A stretch of 64,000 bases of DNA from Pseudomonadota bacterium (GCA_021851785.1 JAJZBV010000003.1:132692-196691); one strand, 5' to 3'. Shown: positions 16,024 to 24,442, counted from the first letter of the stretch. The notes: generated by a model not told the origin, from the letters alone. Translations and numbers: made by a program.

Positions 16024-17298
16024 ATTTCCGAGATCGCCGCTCCCCCCGCCGAAACCGGCTTGTGGGCGTTTTTCCGCAGCATGACCGCGCCCGAACGCGG
16101 CACGTTTGTCGCCTGCGCCACCGGCTGGGCGCTCGATGGCATGGATTTCATGATCTACCCGTTGGTGCTGGGCTCGATCATGCAGCTCTGGCAGGTCGGC
16201 GGCGGCCGCGCTGGGCTGGCCGCGACGGCGACCTTGCTCGCCTCCGCGATCGGCGGCTGGCTCGCCGGGTTTCTGTCGGACCGCATCGGCCGGGTGCGCA
16301 CCTTGCAGCTCACCATTCTGTGGTTCTCGCTGTTCAGCCTGCTCTCGGCTTTCGCGCAGAGTTTCAATCAGTTGCTTCTCTTCCGCACGCTCCTCGGGTT
16401 TGGCTTCGGCGGCGAATGGGCGGTCGGCGCGGTGTTGATGGGGGAGGTGATCCGCCCGGAATTTCGCGGCCGCGCGGTGGGCTCGGTGCAGGCGGGTTGG
16501 GCGCTCGGCTGGGGTGCCGCAGTCCTTGCCCAGGCGGTCTTGTTTTCGCAGCTTTCGCCTTCGCTGGCCTGGCGCGCGATGTTCGCCCTCGGTGTCGCCC
16601 CGGCGCTGCTCACGCTCTATATCCGTCGCCACGTCGCCGAGCCGGAACTGGCGGCGGCCAACCGCCAGCGGCGCCTCGCCGCCGGCGAAAGACATCCGCC
16701 GCTCGCGCGCATTTTCGCTCCCGACATCCTGCCGACCACCCTGCTCGCCGCCTTCGCCTCGACCGGCGCCCAAGGCGGCTATTACGCCATCACCACCTGG
16801 CTCCCGACCTTCCTCAAAACCACGCGCGGGCTGAGCGTGATCGGCTCGACGGGCTATCTCGCGACGCTGATCGCCGGCAGTTTCGCCGGCTACCTCGCCG
16901 GCGCCTGGCTCGCCGACCGGATCGGACGGCGGATGCTGTTTCTCGTCTTCTCGGCCGCGGCGATCGTCATCGTTCTCGCCTATACGCAAATCCCGATCCC
17001 GAATCGGGCGATGCTGGTGCTCGGCTTTCCGCTCGGCTTCTTCGCCTCGGGCTATTTTTCCGGCTTCGGCCCGTTTCTCACCGAATTATTTCCGACCGCG
17101 ATGCGCGGTTCGGGCCAGGGATTCTGCTATAATTTCGGCCGCGGCGTCGGCGCCCTGTTTCCGACCCTGGTCGGCTATCTCGCGGAAATCATCCCGCTCG
17201 CCGACGCCATCGCGGTGTTCTCGGTCATCGCCTATGCGGTGTTTTTCCTCGCCGCGTTCGCCCTGCCGGAAACACGCGGGCGGGCGCTCGATCACTGA
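16024..17298 (+). CDS. MFS transporter (sialate/aromatic-acid symporter-like), probable ATT start
   Basis: A 12-helix major facilitator protein. It has the AAHS/SHS-type opening WAFFRSMTAPERGTF then GWALDGMDFMIYPLVL, the loop GFLSDRIGRVRTL after helix 2, and TELFPTAMRGSGQG before helix 11. Conserved family sequence begins upstream of the first ATG (16081). No ATG, GTG or TTG occurs in frame between the regulator stop (15996) and a TTG at 16060 that lacks a ribosome-binding site. An ATT at 16024 reads on as SEIAAPPAETGLW and sits 7 bases after AAGGAA, so I propose it as the start (424 residues; 412 from TTG). It probably imports a substrate of the neighbouring hydantoinase. Confidence 0.8.
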   Translation: MSEIAAPPAETGLWAFFRSMTAPERGTFVACATGWALDGMDFMIYPLVLGSIMQLWQVGGGRAGLAATATLLASAIGGWLAGFLSDRIGRVRTLQLTILWFSLFSLLSAFAQSFNQLLLFRTLLGFGFGGEWAVGAVLMGEVIRPEFRGRAVGSVQAGWALGWGAAVLAQAVLFSQLSPSLAWRAMFALGVAPALLTLYIRRHVAEPELAAANRQRRLAAGERHPPLARIFAPDILPTTLLAAFASTGAQGGYYAITTWLPTFLKTTRGLSVIGSTGYLATLIAGSFAGYLAGAWLADRIGRRMLFLVFSAAAIVIVLAYTQIPIPNRAMLVLGFPLGFFASGYFSGFGPFLTELFPTAMRGSGQGFCYNFGRGVGALFPTLVGYLAEIIPLADAIAVFSVIAYAVFFLAAFALPETRGRALDH

Positions 17299-17466
17299 AA
17301 CAGGGGGCGGCTGAAAACCAGCCGGGAGAGCGGCGCCGACACATTATCCCCATCTCGCGAAAATCCGCCGCCGCGGCCGGAAATAGAAAGAAAAGTGATT
17401 TTTTACAGATAGTTGAATTTTAACATTGGGGTAATCTCGGAGCTTCGCGCGCATCCTCCCACAGAT

Positions 17467-18186
17467 TTACCCACATCCCGGCGGGGATAAAGGCATGGGT
17501 GCCGCGTCCCATGCCGCCTGGATGCTGGCGAGCAGCGCCGCGCGCGGCAATCCGGCCGCGAGCGGCGGGCAGACGACGATATGGATCGGCCCCGGGCGCT
17601 TGAAAAACGCATTCTTTCCCCAGCGCAGACCCGAATCGGTCGCAACCGGCAGCACCGGCAGCTTCACCGTCGCCGCCATCGCCGCGACCCCCGGTTGTAG
17701 CGCCCGCCGCTCACCCGGGAGGGTACGGGTTCCTTCCGGGAAAATCACGATCTGGCGTCCCTCCGCCACCGCCCGCCGGGTCTCGCCGAGCAGGCCGCGC
17801 AAAGCCGCGGCACCCCCGGCACGATCGACCAAAATCATCCCGGCGAGCGGCGTGAGCGGCCCGAACAGCGGAATTTTCACCAGCTCCCGCTTCATCACAT
17901 AGGCCGGACGCGAAAGCAGCGTCAGCCAGACCAGCGTGTCATAGGCCGATTGATGCTGCGAGGCGATCAGCACCGGCCCGCCCGGAGGCAGGTATTCGCC
18001 ACCGATCAGCACCGGGTAGATGCCGCTGATCCGGCGCAAGCCACCGAGCAGAAGCCGCGCCCAGACTTGAGCATATTCGAGCGCCCGGCGCGGCGCGAGC
18101 CAGCGCACGCCCAGGCCGCCGAGGCCAAGCACGAAGGTGAGCAGGAAGAAATAGAGATTGAACAGCGCCGAGCGCAGAAAAATCAT
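17467..18186 (-). CDS. plsC: 1-acyl-sn-glycerol-3-phosphate acyltransferase
   Basis: PlsC acylates lysophosphatidic acid at the sn-2 position to phosphatidic acid on the inner membrane. The 239-residue protein begins with a hydrophobic helix (LYFFLLTFVLGLGGLGV) and contains the four acyltransferase blocks: HQSAYDTLVW (HX4D catalytic motif), KRELVKIPLFGPL, FPEGTRT and the later LPVLPVATDSG. The start is the ATG at 18186. The 168-base convergent spacer from the transporter (17299-17466) is AT-rich near 17360-17440, with no recognisable gene. It follows the YdcF gene on the same strand after a 21-base gap. Confidence 0.9.
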   Translation of the reverse strand: MIFLRSALFNLYFFLLTFVLGLGGLGVRWLAPRRALEYAQVWARLLLGGLRRISGIYPVLIGGEYLPPGGPVLIASQHQSAYDTLVWLTLLSRPAYVMKRELVKIPLFGPLTPLAGMILVDRAGGAAALRGLLGETRRAVAEGRQIVIFPEGTRTLPGERRALQPGVAAMAATVKLPVLPVATDSGLRWGKNAFFKRPGPIHIVVCPPLAAGLPRAALLASIQAAWDAAPMPLSPPGCG

Positions 18187-18207
18187 TTTTCCCTCATTCC
18201 GCTGCCC

Positions 18208-18804
18208 TCATCCCCCTTCCCCCGGCGCCGGTAGCCACGCCGAAACGCCGGAGGCGACGATCAGGAATTTGCTGTATTCGACCGCGAGCAGCCTGAGCGT
18301 CGTCCATTGCCAAAGGCTGCGCATCGCCGGCGGCACCACGGCGGCGGCGTAAAGCGTGACATCGGGCATGGCGCGGGCGAGTTCGGCGTGGGCGCGCGGC
18401 ATGTGATAGGTCGCGGTGACCAGGATCAGCGAATGAAAGCCATATTGCCGCGCCCAGAGCGCCGCCTCGGCGGCGTTGCCGCGGGTCGAGATGGCGGCGC
18501 GGCCGAGGGTGACGTGGCCCGCGAGCGGCGCCGGATCGAGCCCGGCATGGCGCGCCATCTCGGCGAGATCGAGCCGCGACGCCACTCCCGAGACCAGCAA
18601 TTCCCGCCCTTTGCCGGCGGCCAACAGACGCAATCCGTCGGCGATCCGGTCCGCCCCGCCGGTGAGGACGACGATGCCGTCGGCGCGCGGCGGATCGGGC
18701 GGCGGTGACGCGCCGGTGACGGCAACGAAGCAGAGAAATCCGGCCAGCCAGACGCCGGCGGCGACGAGCGCAAGCAACAGCGCGGAGCGCCCGGCGCGGG
18801 TCAT
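18208..18804 (-). CDS. YdcF/DUF218 family membrane-anchored protein
   Basis: A 198-residue protein with an N-terminal membrane anchor (about residues 7-30) and one DUF218/YdcF domain: DGIVVLTGGADRIADGLRLL, LLVSGV, GRAAISTRGNAAEAALWARQYG and ILVTATYHMPRAHAELAR, where the conserved T-x-x-H-M-x-R segment is the presumed active site. ElyC and SanA, relatives in Escherichia coli, affect envelope integrity. I choose the ATG at 18804 because it overlaps the ftsX stop as ATGA; the ATG at 18822 is an alternative. Position after ftsE-ftsX and before plsC suggests a cell-envelope operon. Confidence 0.85.
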   Translation of the reverse strand: MTRAGRSALLLALVAAGVWLAGFLCFVAVTGASPPPDPPRADGIVVLTGGADRIADGLRLLAAGKGRELLVSGVASRLDLAEMARHAGLDPAPLAGHVTLGRAAISTRGNAAEAALWARQYGFHSLILVTATYHMPRAHAELARAMPDVTLYAAAVVPPAMRSLWQWTTLRLLAVEYSKFLIVASGVSAWLPAPGEGG

Positions 18805-19757
18805 GGCAAGCGGCGGAGCCATCGCCGCACCGTCACTTGCGCCGTGAGCCAGCCGATCACCGCCGCCGACAGCGGCAGCGCCACGAGCCACAGCGCCGCC
18901 GCCGGCACGATGCCGCCGGCCGCGCTGGCCCCCCCCCCGACGACCCCGGCCCCGGCCCCGGGCGCCATCAGCGCCGCGAACGGGGCGGCGAGCCTCGCGA
19001 GCAACGCCAGCGCCGGCAGCGCCGCCAGCGTCCCGAGCCCCCCGCCAACCGCCGCCAGCCACAGGGCACGGGCGGCGAATCGGTTGGCGATATAGGAATC
19101 GCTCGCGCCCAGACCATGAACGATCTCCAGCGCCTCGCGCCGCGCCGCGAGACTCGCGCGGGTCGCGATCGCGATCACCAGGGCCGCGATCGCCCCGACG
19201 ATGAGCAGCGCGAACGCGGCCAGCGCCTGTAAACTGCGGGCCAGCGCCGCGAGCCGCGCGAACCACGGCCCCGCCGCTTCGACCAGCGTCCCTGGCGCCG
19301 GCCGCGCGAGCCGGAGCGCGAGCGCCTCCTCGGCGACCGGGGGCGCCCCGGCGGCACGGCGGAGGGTGATCACCGCCGGCACCGCGAGGCCGAGCGCGCG
19401 CGGCGCGGCCCCCAGCCAGGGACGGAGCAGGGCTTCGAGTTCGGCGTCGCCGAGGCGCCGCGCCGCGGCGATTGCGGGATCGGCGCGGAGCAGGGCGAGA
19501 ACCGCCTCCGCCCGGCTCCCGGCGCCGGAAGCCGCCGGCGCCTCGGGCTCGGGCACCTGCACCGTCAAGCTCGCGCCGGCGCCGTCCCGCCAATGCCGGG
19601 CGAGACCAGCGGCGGCCAGCATCCCGGCGAGCGTCAGCGCGGCGAGCAGGGCCACCGCCGCGACCAGGAGCGGCAGCAGACGCGGGGCGAAGGCGCGCTT
19701 GAGGCCGAGTTCGTCGAACCCCGCCGGGCGCAGCAGCCGGGCGCGCGCCTTAACCAT
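18801..19757 (-). CDS. ftsX: Cell division permease-like protein FtsX
   Basis: A 318-residue integral membrane protein with the FtsX layout: a cytoplasmic N-terminus, one membrane helix (LLPLLVAAVALLAALTLAG), a large periplasmic domain (about residues 55-170) and three C-terminal helices. The segment RREALEIVHGLGASDSYIANRF is the cytoplasmic coupling helix. With FtsE it forms an ABC-type complex that activates peptidoglycan hydrolases during division. Its start overlaps the ftsE stop by 8 bases and its stop overlaps the YdcF gene as ATGA. It is unusually Ala-rich, with a Gly/Ala-rich loop near residues 262-280, but length and order are normal. Confidence 0.88.
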   Translation of the reverse strand: MVKARARLLRPAGFDELGLKRAFAPRLLPLLVAAVALLAALTLAGMLAAAGLARHWRDGAGASLTVQVPEPEAPAASGAGSRAEAVLALLRADPAIAAARRLGDAELEALLRPWLGAAPRALGLAVPAVITLRRAAGAPPVAEEALALRLARPAPGTLVEAAGPWFARLAALARSLQALAAFALLIVGAIAALVIAIATRASLAARREALEIVHGLGASDSYIANRFAARALWLAAVGGGLGTLAALPALALLARLAAPFAALMAPGAGAGVVGGGASAAGGIVPAAALWLVALPLSAAVIGWLTAQVTVRRWLRRLP

Positions 19758-20424
19758 CGCCCACCAGCCGCCCCTGATCGAGCCGGAGCGCCGGCGCCGG
19801 ATAGCGCGCGACCAGCGCGGTCTGATGGGTCGCGACGATGACGCTGGTGCCGAGCCGGTTCAGCTCGCCGAGCAACTGCATCAGCCGCTCGGCCTGAGCC
19901 TCGTCGAGATTGCCGGTCGGCTCGTCGGCGAGAATGAGGCTCGGGCGGCCGATCACCGCGCGGGCGATGGCGACGCGCTGCTGCTCGCCGCCCGAAAGCG
20001 TCGGCGGCAGCGCCGCCAGGTGCCCGGCGAGCCCGACCCAGCGCAGCATCTCGGTGACATCGGCGCTGATCTGCCCCTCCGGCCGCCCGGCGAGGCGGAG
20101 CGGCAGGGCGACATTGTCGAATACCGAAAGATGGCCGAGCAGACGGAAATCCTGGAACACGACGCCGATCTGGCGGCGGAGGGCGGCGAGATCGCGGCGC
20201 GAGGCGGCATGGATGGGACAGCCGAGAACGACCGCCTCGCCCCGGCTCGGCCGCGCGGCGAGGGTGAGCAGGCGCAGAAGACTGGTCTTGCCGGCGCCGG
20301 AGGGACCGAGCAGCCAGCGAAACCCGCCAGCGGCGACGGCAAAGCTGATATCGCGCAAAACCAGCCCCGCCCGGCCGCCGCCGCCGTCGCCATAGGAAAG
20401 TCCGACCTCGTGAAATCTGATCAT
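19750..20424 (-). CDS. ftsE: Cell division ATP-binding protein FtsE
   Basis: A 224-residue ABC ATPase: Walker [11 protein letters not shown]-loop [10 protein letters not shown], signature [13 protein letters not shown], Walker [13 protein letters not shown] and switch His in VIVATHQ. The FtsE-characteristic opening ([11 protein letters not shown]) follows the ATG at 20424; the open frame continues upstream but lacks family similarity there. It energises the FtsEX complex at the division site. It is divergent from the zinc-ribbon gene across 114 bases, where the shared promoters must lie, and overlaps ftsX downstream. Confidence 0.93.
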   Translation of the reverse strand: MIRFHEVGLSYGDGGGGRAGLVLRDISFAVAAGGFRWLLGPSGAGKTSLLRLLTLAARPSRGEAVVLGCPIHAASRRDLAALRRQIGVVFQDFRLLGHLSVFDNVALPLRLAGRPEGQISADVTEMLRWVGLAGHLAALPPTLSGGEQQRVAIARAVIGRPSLILADEPTGNLDEAQAERLMQLLGELNRLGTSVIVATHQTALVARYPAPALRLDQGRLVGDG

Positions 20425-20538
20425 CGCGAACCGTGTTTTTCTCCCGCTTCTTTTGCCAAGCCAGGAAAGGTGGCGCAAACCCCGCCATGGCATTGCCAGG
20501 GTCGCGCCGGCACGCCAAAGTAACCTCTCGAGACATTC

Positions 20539-20964
20539 ATGCAGATCACCTGTCCCGCCTGCGCCGCGACTTACGAGGTTCCGGACGCGTTGCTCGTGCC
20601 CGGGCGGCGGGCCCGCTGCGCGCGCTGCGGCCATGAATGGGAGCCGAGCGCCGATGCCCCCCCGACGCCGCCGGAGATCGCACCGGAGAGCGCGCCCGCC
20701 CCCGACTCCTTCCTCCGGATTCCGGAGGCGCCGCTGGTCGCGACGCCCGAGCGAAGGATCGCGGCACCCCAGAAGCCGCCGCGCCGCCGGCCGGGCGTCG
20801 CGATCTGGCTCGGCTGGGCGGCGAGCCTCGCGATCGTGGTCTATGCCGGCTATGCCGCCGCCCACCATCGCGGCGCGGTGATGCGGAGCTGGCCGCCGAG
20901 CACCCGGCTTTACAGCGCGCTCGGCCTTACCGCGCCGGCGGCGCGGCCCCCGGCCAAGCCGTGA
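20539..20964 (+). CDS. Zinc-ribbon (MJ0042-type) single-pass membrane protein
   Basis: A 141-residue protein. Residues 1-35 form a zinc ribbon with two CxxC knuckles (CPAC at 5-8 and CARCGHEW from 27), the MJ0042/zinc_ribbon_5 family found at the N-terminus of many alphaproteobacterial proteins. A Pro-rich stretch follows, then one membrane helix (about 88-107, WLGWAASLAIVVYAGYAA) and a short tail. Genes of this type commonly sit next to ftsEX in alphaproteobacteria, as here (divergent). Function is unknown; it may regulate or recruit division proteins. Confidence 0.75.
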   Translation: MQITCPACAATYEVPDALLVPGRRARCARCGHEWEPSADAPPTPPEIAPESAPAPDSFLRIPEAPLVATPERRIAAPQKPPRRRPGVAIWLGWAASLAIVVYAGYAAAHHRGAVMRSWPPSTRLYSALGLTAPAARPPAKP

Positions 20965-20984
20965 GGACGCCTGTCCCGGGACGC

Positions 20985-21012
20985 TTGACGAGCGGACAAG
21001 AACCAATATAGA
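20985..21012 (+). promoter_or_regulatory. Predicted lexA promoter
   Basis: A TTGACG -35 hexamer (20985-20990), 16-bp spacer and TATAGA -10 hexamer (21007-21012). The SOS box described separately covers the spacer end and the -10, so repressor binding would exclude RNA polymerase. It lies about 100 bases upstream of the lexA ATG and after the zinc-ribbon gene stop. Confidence 0.55.
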
Positions 21013-21014
21013 AC
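21000..21014 (+). promoter_or_regulatory. LexA-binding SOS box (GAAC-N7-GAAC)
   Basis: Two GAAC half-sites (21000-21003 and 21011-21014) separated by exactly seven bases match the established alphaproteobacterial SOS box, a direct repeat. It overlaps the predicted -10 element of lexA, consistent with autorepression relieved on DNA damage. The coupled membrane gene downstream of lexA should share this control. Confidence 0.85.
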
Positions 21015-21112
21015 ATAGCCCAGGAATCGGAGCATTCCCTCTTGCTTAACGCGGCGCGGTTCGCTGATTGCGGCGGCCGGCGCCTTTGGCACAAGATAGA
21101 AAAAGGCTCGGC

Positions 21113-21895
21113 ATGCTGACCCGCAAGCAATACCAGCTCCTGACCATCATCGATCAGCATCTCCGCGGCACCGGCTTCTCGCCGAGCTTCGAGGAGATGA
21201 AGGACGCGCTCGGTCTCAAATCCAAATCCGGCGTCCACCGTCTGATCTCGGCGCTGGAGGAGCGGGGGTTTCTCCGCCGCCGCCATCATCGCGCCCGTGC
21301 CCTCGAAGTGCTGCGCCTGCCCGAGGATATCATGGCCGCGAGCGGGCCGGGCAGTGACGGCGCGAACGGCGCCCCGGAAGCGGCGCCCGGGGTCGCGCCG
21401 GCCAGCTTCGCTCCCCCCAGCTTCGCGCCCCCCCCCAGCTTCGCACCTAACGTCATCCGCGGTGATTTTTCCGCCCGGCTACAGGGCGTGCGCGCGGCGG
21501 CGGCGGCGAGTGCTGTGCAATTGCCGCTCTATGGCCGCATCGCCGCCGGCCTGCCGATCGAGGCGCTGCGCGATCACGGCGCGCTGATCGAGGTGCCTGT
21601 CGCGCTGCTCGGCAATGGCGAGCATTACGCGCTGGAAGTGGCCGGCGATTCGATGATCGATGCCGGCATCCTGGATGGCGATACCGCGATCATCCGCCGC
21701 GGCGAGGGGGCGGAAAACGGCCAGATCGTCGTCGCCCTGATCGACGAGGGCGAGGTGACGTTGAAGCGGCTCCGCCGGCGCGGCAATTCGATCGCGCTGG
21801 AACCCGCCAACGCCCGCCACGAGACGCGGATTTTCCCGGCCGAGCGGGTGCGCCTGCAAGGACGGCTGGTGGCGCTGCTGCGGCGCTACGCATGA
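21113..21895 (+). CDS. lexA: SOS-response repressor LexA
   Basis: LexA represses DNA-damage genes until RecA filaments trigger self-cleavage. The 260-residue protein has an N-terminal winged helix (residues 1-65; [15 protein letters not shown] and [16 protein letters not shown]) and a C-terminal S24 peptidase fold. The cleavage pair is A145-G146 in [12 protein letters not shown], the nucleophile S180 in [14 protein letters not shown], and the base K218 in TLKRL. The linker is longer than usual and holds repeats of ASFAPP type (about 97-112), encoded by a C-rich tandem repeat that may vary in length. The start is the ATG at 21113 ([10 protein letters not shown]), with AAAAGG upstream. Its stop overlaps the next gene as ATGA. 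Confidence 0.95.
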   Translation: MLTRKQYQLLTIIDQHLRGTGFSPSFEEMKDALGLKSKSGVHRLISALEERGFLRRRHHRARALEVLRLPEDIMAASGPGSDGANGAPEAAPGVAPASFAPPSFAPPPSFAPNVIRGDFSARLQGVRAAAAASAVQLPLYGRIAAGLPIEALRDHGALIEVPVALLGNGEHYALEVAGDSMIDAGILDGDTAIIRRGEGAENGQIVVALIDEGEVTLKRLRRRGNSIALEPANARHETRIFPAERVRLQGRLVALLRRYA

Positions 21896-22308
21896 GCACA
21901 CCCTCCCGGCGGCCGGGCGCCAGCCTGATCGCCTTTCTTGCCATGGCCTTCGCCGTCGTCGGGCTGACCGGCATTCTCGCGACCTATGCCGCGCCGCTGC
22001 CGCTCGCCCGCGCCCTGCACGAGGAGGCGATGCTCGATGACGCGCTCGCCGGCGGCCGGGTGGCCGACATCGATGCTCTGGCGGCGGCGCTCGGCAAGAA
22101 CGACGAGGCGCGATTCGGCGGCACGGCCGCCGCCGCCGACCGCAACGCCGATCTCCCGGCGCGGGCAGCGGCGCTGCGCGCGGCGCTGCGCCGGACGATG
22201 ACCGCCGAGGCGAAAGCGGCGGCGTGGCGGCTGCGCTTTCTGATCATCGTCGCGACCACCGCCGCGGCGCTGTTCGGCGCCGCGCTGATGGGCGCCGGGC
22301 GGCGCTAG
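21892..22308 (+). CDS. Two-pass membrane protein of unknown function, coupled to lexA
   Basis: A 138-residue protein I do not recognise. It has one membrane helix near the N-terminus (about 10-33) and one near the C-terminus (about 113-134), with a polar, Ala/Asp-rich helical stretch of about 80 residues between them that is probably periplasmic. The ATG overlaps the lexA stop (ATGA), so it should be translated with LexA and induced by DNA damage through the same SOS box. Small membrane division inhibitors are SOS-induced in other bacteria (SidA in Caulobacter), so a damage-checkpoint role is possible but purely contextual. A MITE-like repeat begins 5 bases after its stop. Confidence 0.65.
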   Translation: MSTPSRRPGASLIAFLAMAFAVVGLTGILATYAAPLPLARALHEEAMLDDALAGGRVADIDALAAALGKNDEARFGGTAAAADRNADLPARAAALRAALRRTMTAEAKAAAWRLRFLIIVATTAAALFGAALMGAGRR

Positions 22309-22312
22309 TGGC

Positions 22313-22392
22313 CTGCTCTAGTTATTTGTTTTATCACGTGATTCAGACCTAAGGCCGATTCCGCCTCCGGTCATCACGCTCTACTAGAGCAG
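22313..22392. repeat. MITE-like palindromic intergenic element
   Basis: An 80-bp element with perfect 10-bp terminal inverted repeats (CTGCTCTAGT at 22313-22322 and ACTAGAGCAG at 22383-22392) and an inner palindrome ATCACGTGAT at 22334-22343. It resembles, from memory, a family of short alphaproteobacterial elements with TTTGTTTTAT after the end and ATCACGCTCTA before the other end. The right terminus overlaps the 3' end of the oxidase subunit IV gene and provides its last two Leu codons and the TAG stop. Confidence 0.65.
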
Positions 22393-22536
22393 AAAAATCG
22401 CCATCAGGATGAGCAGCAGGGCGACGCCGCTCGCGGCGACGACGGTGAAATGGGTGAAGCCGGCCCAGAAGCGCTGCCGGTCGGCGAGAAAATCGCTTTC
22501 GGTGAGGGAATGCGCGGAAGAGGAGGGGTTGGCCAT
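22384..22536 (-). CDS. aa3-type cytochrome c oxidase subunit IV (50 residues)
   Basis: A 50-residue protein (MANPSSSAHSLTESDF at the start) with a short polar head containing the FLADRQRFWAGFTHFT segment and one C-terminal membrane helix (about 31-50). This matches the bacterial aa3-type oxidase subunit IV family: tiny single-helix polypeptides associated with haem-copper oxidases in alphaproteobacteria. No other oxidase genes are in the window. The ATG at 22536 is preceded by AGGCGCTCGC rather than a strong ribosome-binding site. The 3' end is formed by the terminal inverted repeat of a MITE-like element, so the native C-terminus may have been slightly different. Confidence 0.75.
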   Translation of the reverse strand: MANPSSSAHSLTESDFLADRQRFWAGFTHFTVVAASGVALLLILMAIFLL

Positions 22537-22550
22537 GCGAGCGCCTCGTT

Positions 22551-22592
22551 GTGACGTGGTTTGGGTGACGTGGTTTGGGTGACGTGGTTTGG
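22551..22592. repeat. 14-bp direct tandem repeat, three perfect copies
   Basis: The unit GTGACGTGGTTTGG repeats three times without a mismatch, between purN and the oxidase subunit IV gene. It lies directly upstream of the small gene on its strand and could be part of its promoter region or a slippage product. No known regulator site was recognised. Confidence 0.9.
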
Positions 22593-22600
22593 CGCTGTTT

Positions 22601-23254
22601 TTAAGGCGTGAGCGGGGGCGGCAGCAAGGGGTTGCAGAAAATCGCGCCGGCCGCCGGCAAGAAACGCTCGCCGCCGAGGAAGGCGCGGAGCGCCACCGGA
22701 TAGAGCCGATGTTCGAGCGCGAGCACGCGCGCGGCGAGTTCCGCCTCGTCGTCACCGGGCAGCACCGGCACCGCGCCCTGCGCCAGAATCGGCCCCTCAT
22801 CCATGCCTTCCGTCACCAGATGGATGGTGCAGCCATGCAGCTTGACGCCGGCGGCAAGCGCCCGGGCGTGGGTGTCGAGGCCGGGGAACGCGGGCAGCAG
22901 GCTCGGATGGATATTGAGCATCCGCCCGCCATAGCGACCGACGAACCAGGGCGTGAGCAAGCGGAGATAGCCGGCGAGACAGACGATCTCGACCCCATGG
23001 CGGTCGAGTTCGCGGCCGAGCGCCGCTTCGTGCGCGAGGCGATCGGGCCCGAACGCGCGTCCCGGCACCGCGATCGCCGGCACCCCCTCGGCGCGGGCCA
23101 GCGCGAGCCCGGCGGCGTCGGCGCGGTTGGCGAGCACGACGGCGATCTCGGCGGGGTAATCCGGCGCCCGCGCCGCCGCCAGCAGCGCCATCATGTTGGA
23201 GCCGCGGCCGCTGATCAGAACCCCGACCCGGCGCCGATCCGCGGCCGGCGTCAT
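22601..23254 (-). CDS. purN: Phosphoribosylglycinamide formyltransferase
   Basis: PurN transfers a formyl group from 10-formyltetrahydrofolate to GAR in purine synthesis. The 217-residue protein has [11 protein letters not shown] (phosphate loop), [22 protein letters not shown], the catalytic stretch [12 protein letters not shown] (Asn and His), and [15 protein letters not shown] containing the catalytic Asp. The ATG at 23254 overlaps the purM stop (ATGA), fixing the start and implying coupled translation. Downstream, a short tandem repeat separates it from the oxidase subunit gene. Confidence 0.94.
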   Translation of the reverse strand: MTPAADRRRVGVLISGRGSNMMALLAAARAPDYPAEIAVVLANRADAAGLALARAEGVPAIAVPGRAFGPDRLAHEAALGRELDRHGVEIVCLAGYLRLLTPWFVGRYGGRMLNIHPSLLPAFPGLDTHARALAAGVKLHGCTIHLVTEGMDEGPILAQGAVPVLPGDDEAELAARVLALEHRLYPVALRAFLGGERFLPAAGAIFCNPLLPPPLTP

Positions 23255-24327
23255 GCGAGCCAGCCGGGCGGCGGGGCGATCGCGAGCGCGGCCGGCAGGC
23301 CGGCGTCCGGCGCGGCTTCGATCCGGCCGATCACCGCGCCGGTCTCGCCGAGTGCCGCGAGACCGGCGAGGGCCGCGTCGGCATCGGCGACGATGACCAC
23401 CATGCCGATGCCGCAATTAAAGACCCGCAGCATTTCATCGACCGACACCGAGCCGGCGGCGGCGAGCCAGCGGAACAAAGCCGGCACATGCCAGGCCCCG
23501 GCATCGAGGGCGGCGATGGTGCCGGCGGGCAGAACGCGCGGCAGATTGCCAGGCAAGCCGCCGCCGGTGATATGCGCCGCGGCCTTGAGCAGGCCGGCGC
23601 GGTGGAGCGCCAGAACCGGCTTGACATAGAGCCGGGTCGGGGTGAGCAGCACCTCGCCGAGGGTCGCCCCCGTCCTTGCGCCATCGCCAGCGTCGAAGGG
23701 CGGCGGCGCGTCGAGCCGGGCACCGCTTTCGGCGATGATCCGCCGCACCAGCGAAAAACCGTTGGCATGGACGCCGCTGGCCGGAAGGCCGATCACCGCA
23801 TCCCCCGGCATGACACCCGAAGGCAGCAAATGGCCGCGCTCGGCGGCGCCGACCGCGAAACCCGCGAGATCGTAATCGCCGGGCGCATAAAGCCCCGGCA
23901 TCTCCGCCGTCTCGCCGCCGACGAGCGCGCAGCCGCTTTCGGCGCAGCCTTGCGCGATGCCGGCGATGAGCCGCGCGGCGGCGTCCGCCTCAAGCCGGCT
24001 GGTTGCGAAATAATCGAGAAAAAACAGCGGCTCCGCCCCCTGCACGACGAGATCGTTGACGCACATGGCGACGAGGTCGATGCCGATCCCATCCTGCCGC
24101 CCGGTCTCGATCGCGAGTTTGAGCTTGGTGCCGACGCCATCGGTGCTGGCGACCAGGATGGGATCGACATAGCCCGCCGCCCTGAGGTCGAACAGCGCGC
24201 CGAAACCGCCGAGACCGCCGAGCACGCCGGCGCGCCGCGTCGCCGCCGCCGCCGGCTTGATCGCCTCCACCAGCGCTTCGCCGGCCGCGATATCCACGCC
24301 AGCGGCGCGATAGGTCAGGCTGGCCAT
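23251..24327 (-). CDS. purM: Phosphoribosylformylglycinamidine cyclo-ligase
   Basis: PurM closes the imidazole ring of AIR from FGAM using ATP. The 358-residue protein has the family segments [69 protein letters not shown] and [16 protein letters not shown]. It is the first gene of the purM-purN operon and is divergent from the AI-2E permease gene, with 115 bases between start codons. The purM / AI-2E permease / hdaA / ppk order is common in alphaproteobacteria and supports the lineage call. Confidence 0.94.
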   Translation of the reverse strand: MASLTYRAAGVDIAAGEALVEAIKPAAAATRRAGVLGGLGGFGALFDLRAAGYVDPILVASTDGVGTKLKLAIETGRQDGIGIDLVAMCVNDLVVQGAEPLFFLDYFATSRLEADAAARLIAGIAQGCAESGCALVGGETAEMPGLYAPGDYDLAGFAVGAAERGHLLPSGVMPGDAVIGLPASGVHANGFSLVRRIIAESGARLDAPPPFDAGDGARTGATLGEVLLTPTRLYVKPVLALHRAGLLKAAAHITGGGLPGNLPRVLPAGTIAALDAGAWHVPALFRWLAAAGSVSVDEMLRVFNCGIGMVVIVADADAALAGLAALGETGAVIGRIEAAPDAGLPAALAIAPPPGWLA

Positions 24328-24442
24328 CTAGGGTCTCCGCTCGTTTTACAAAGGATCGAGGGCCAAAAGGTCGGGCTCGCGGGCGGAGAGAACCACACGC
24401 GGCAGTGGCGCGCAACGCCGCGATCGGCGACACTGCGCCGAC

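Noticed and set aside
17299..17466. AT-rich convergent gap as a possible small RNA or tRNA gene.
   Set aside because: No tRNA-like cloverleaf, promoter or terminator could be recognised.
20425..21006. An N-terminal extension of FtsE by almost 200 residues.
   Set aside because: No similarity to ABC proteins, and it would overlap the divergent zinc-ribbon gene and the lexA promoter.
22551..22592. Possible start of a CRISPR array.
   Set aside because: 14-bp units are contiguous with no spacers and no cas genes are present.
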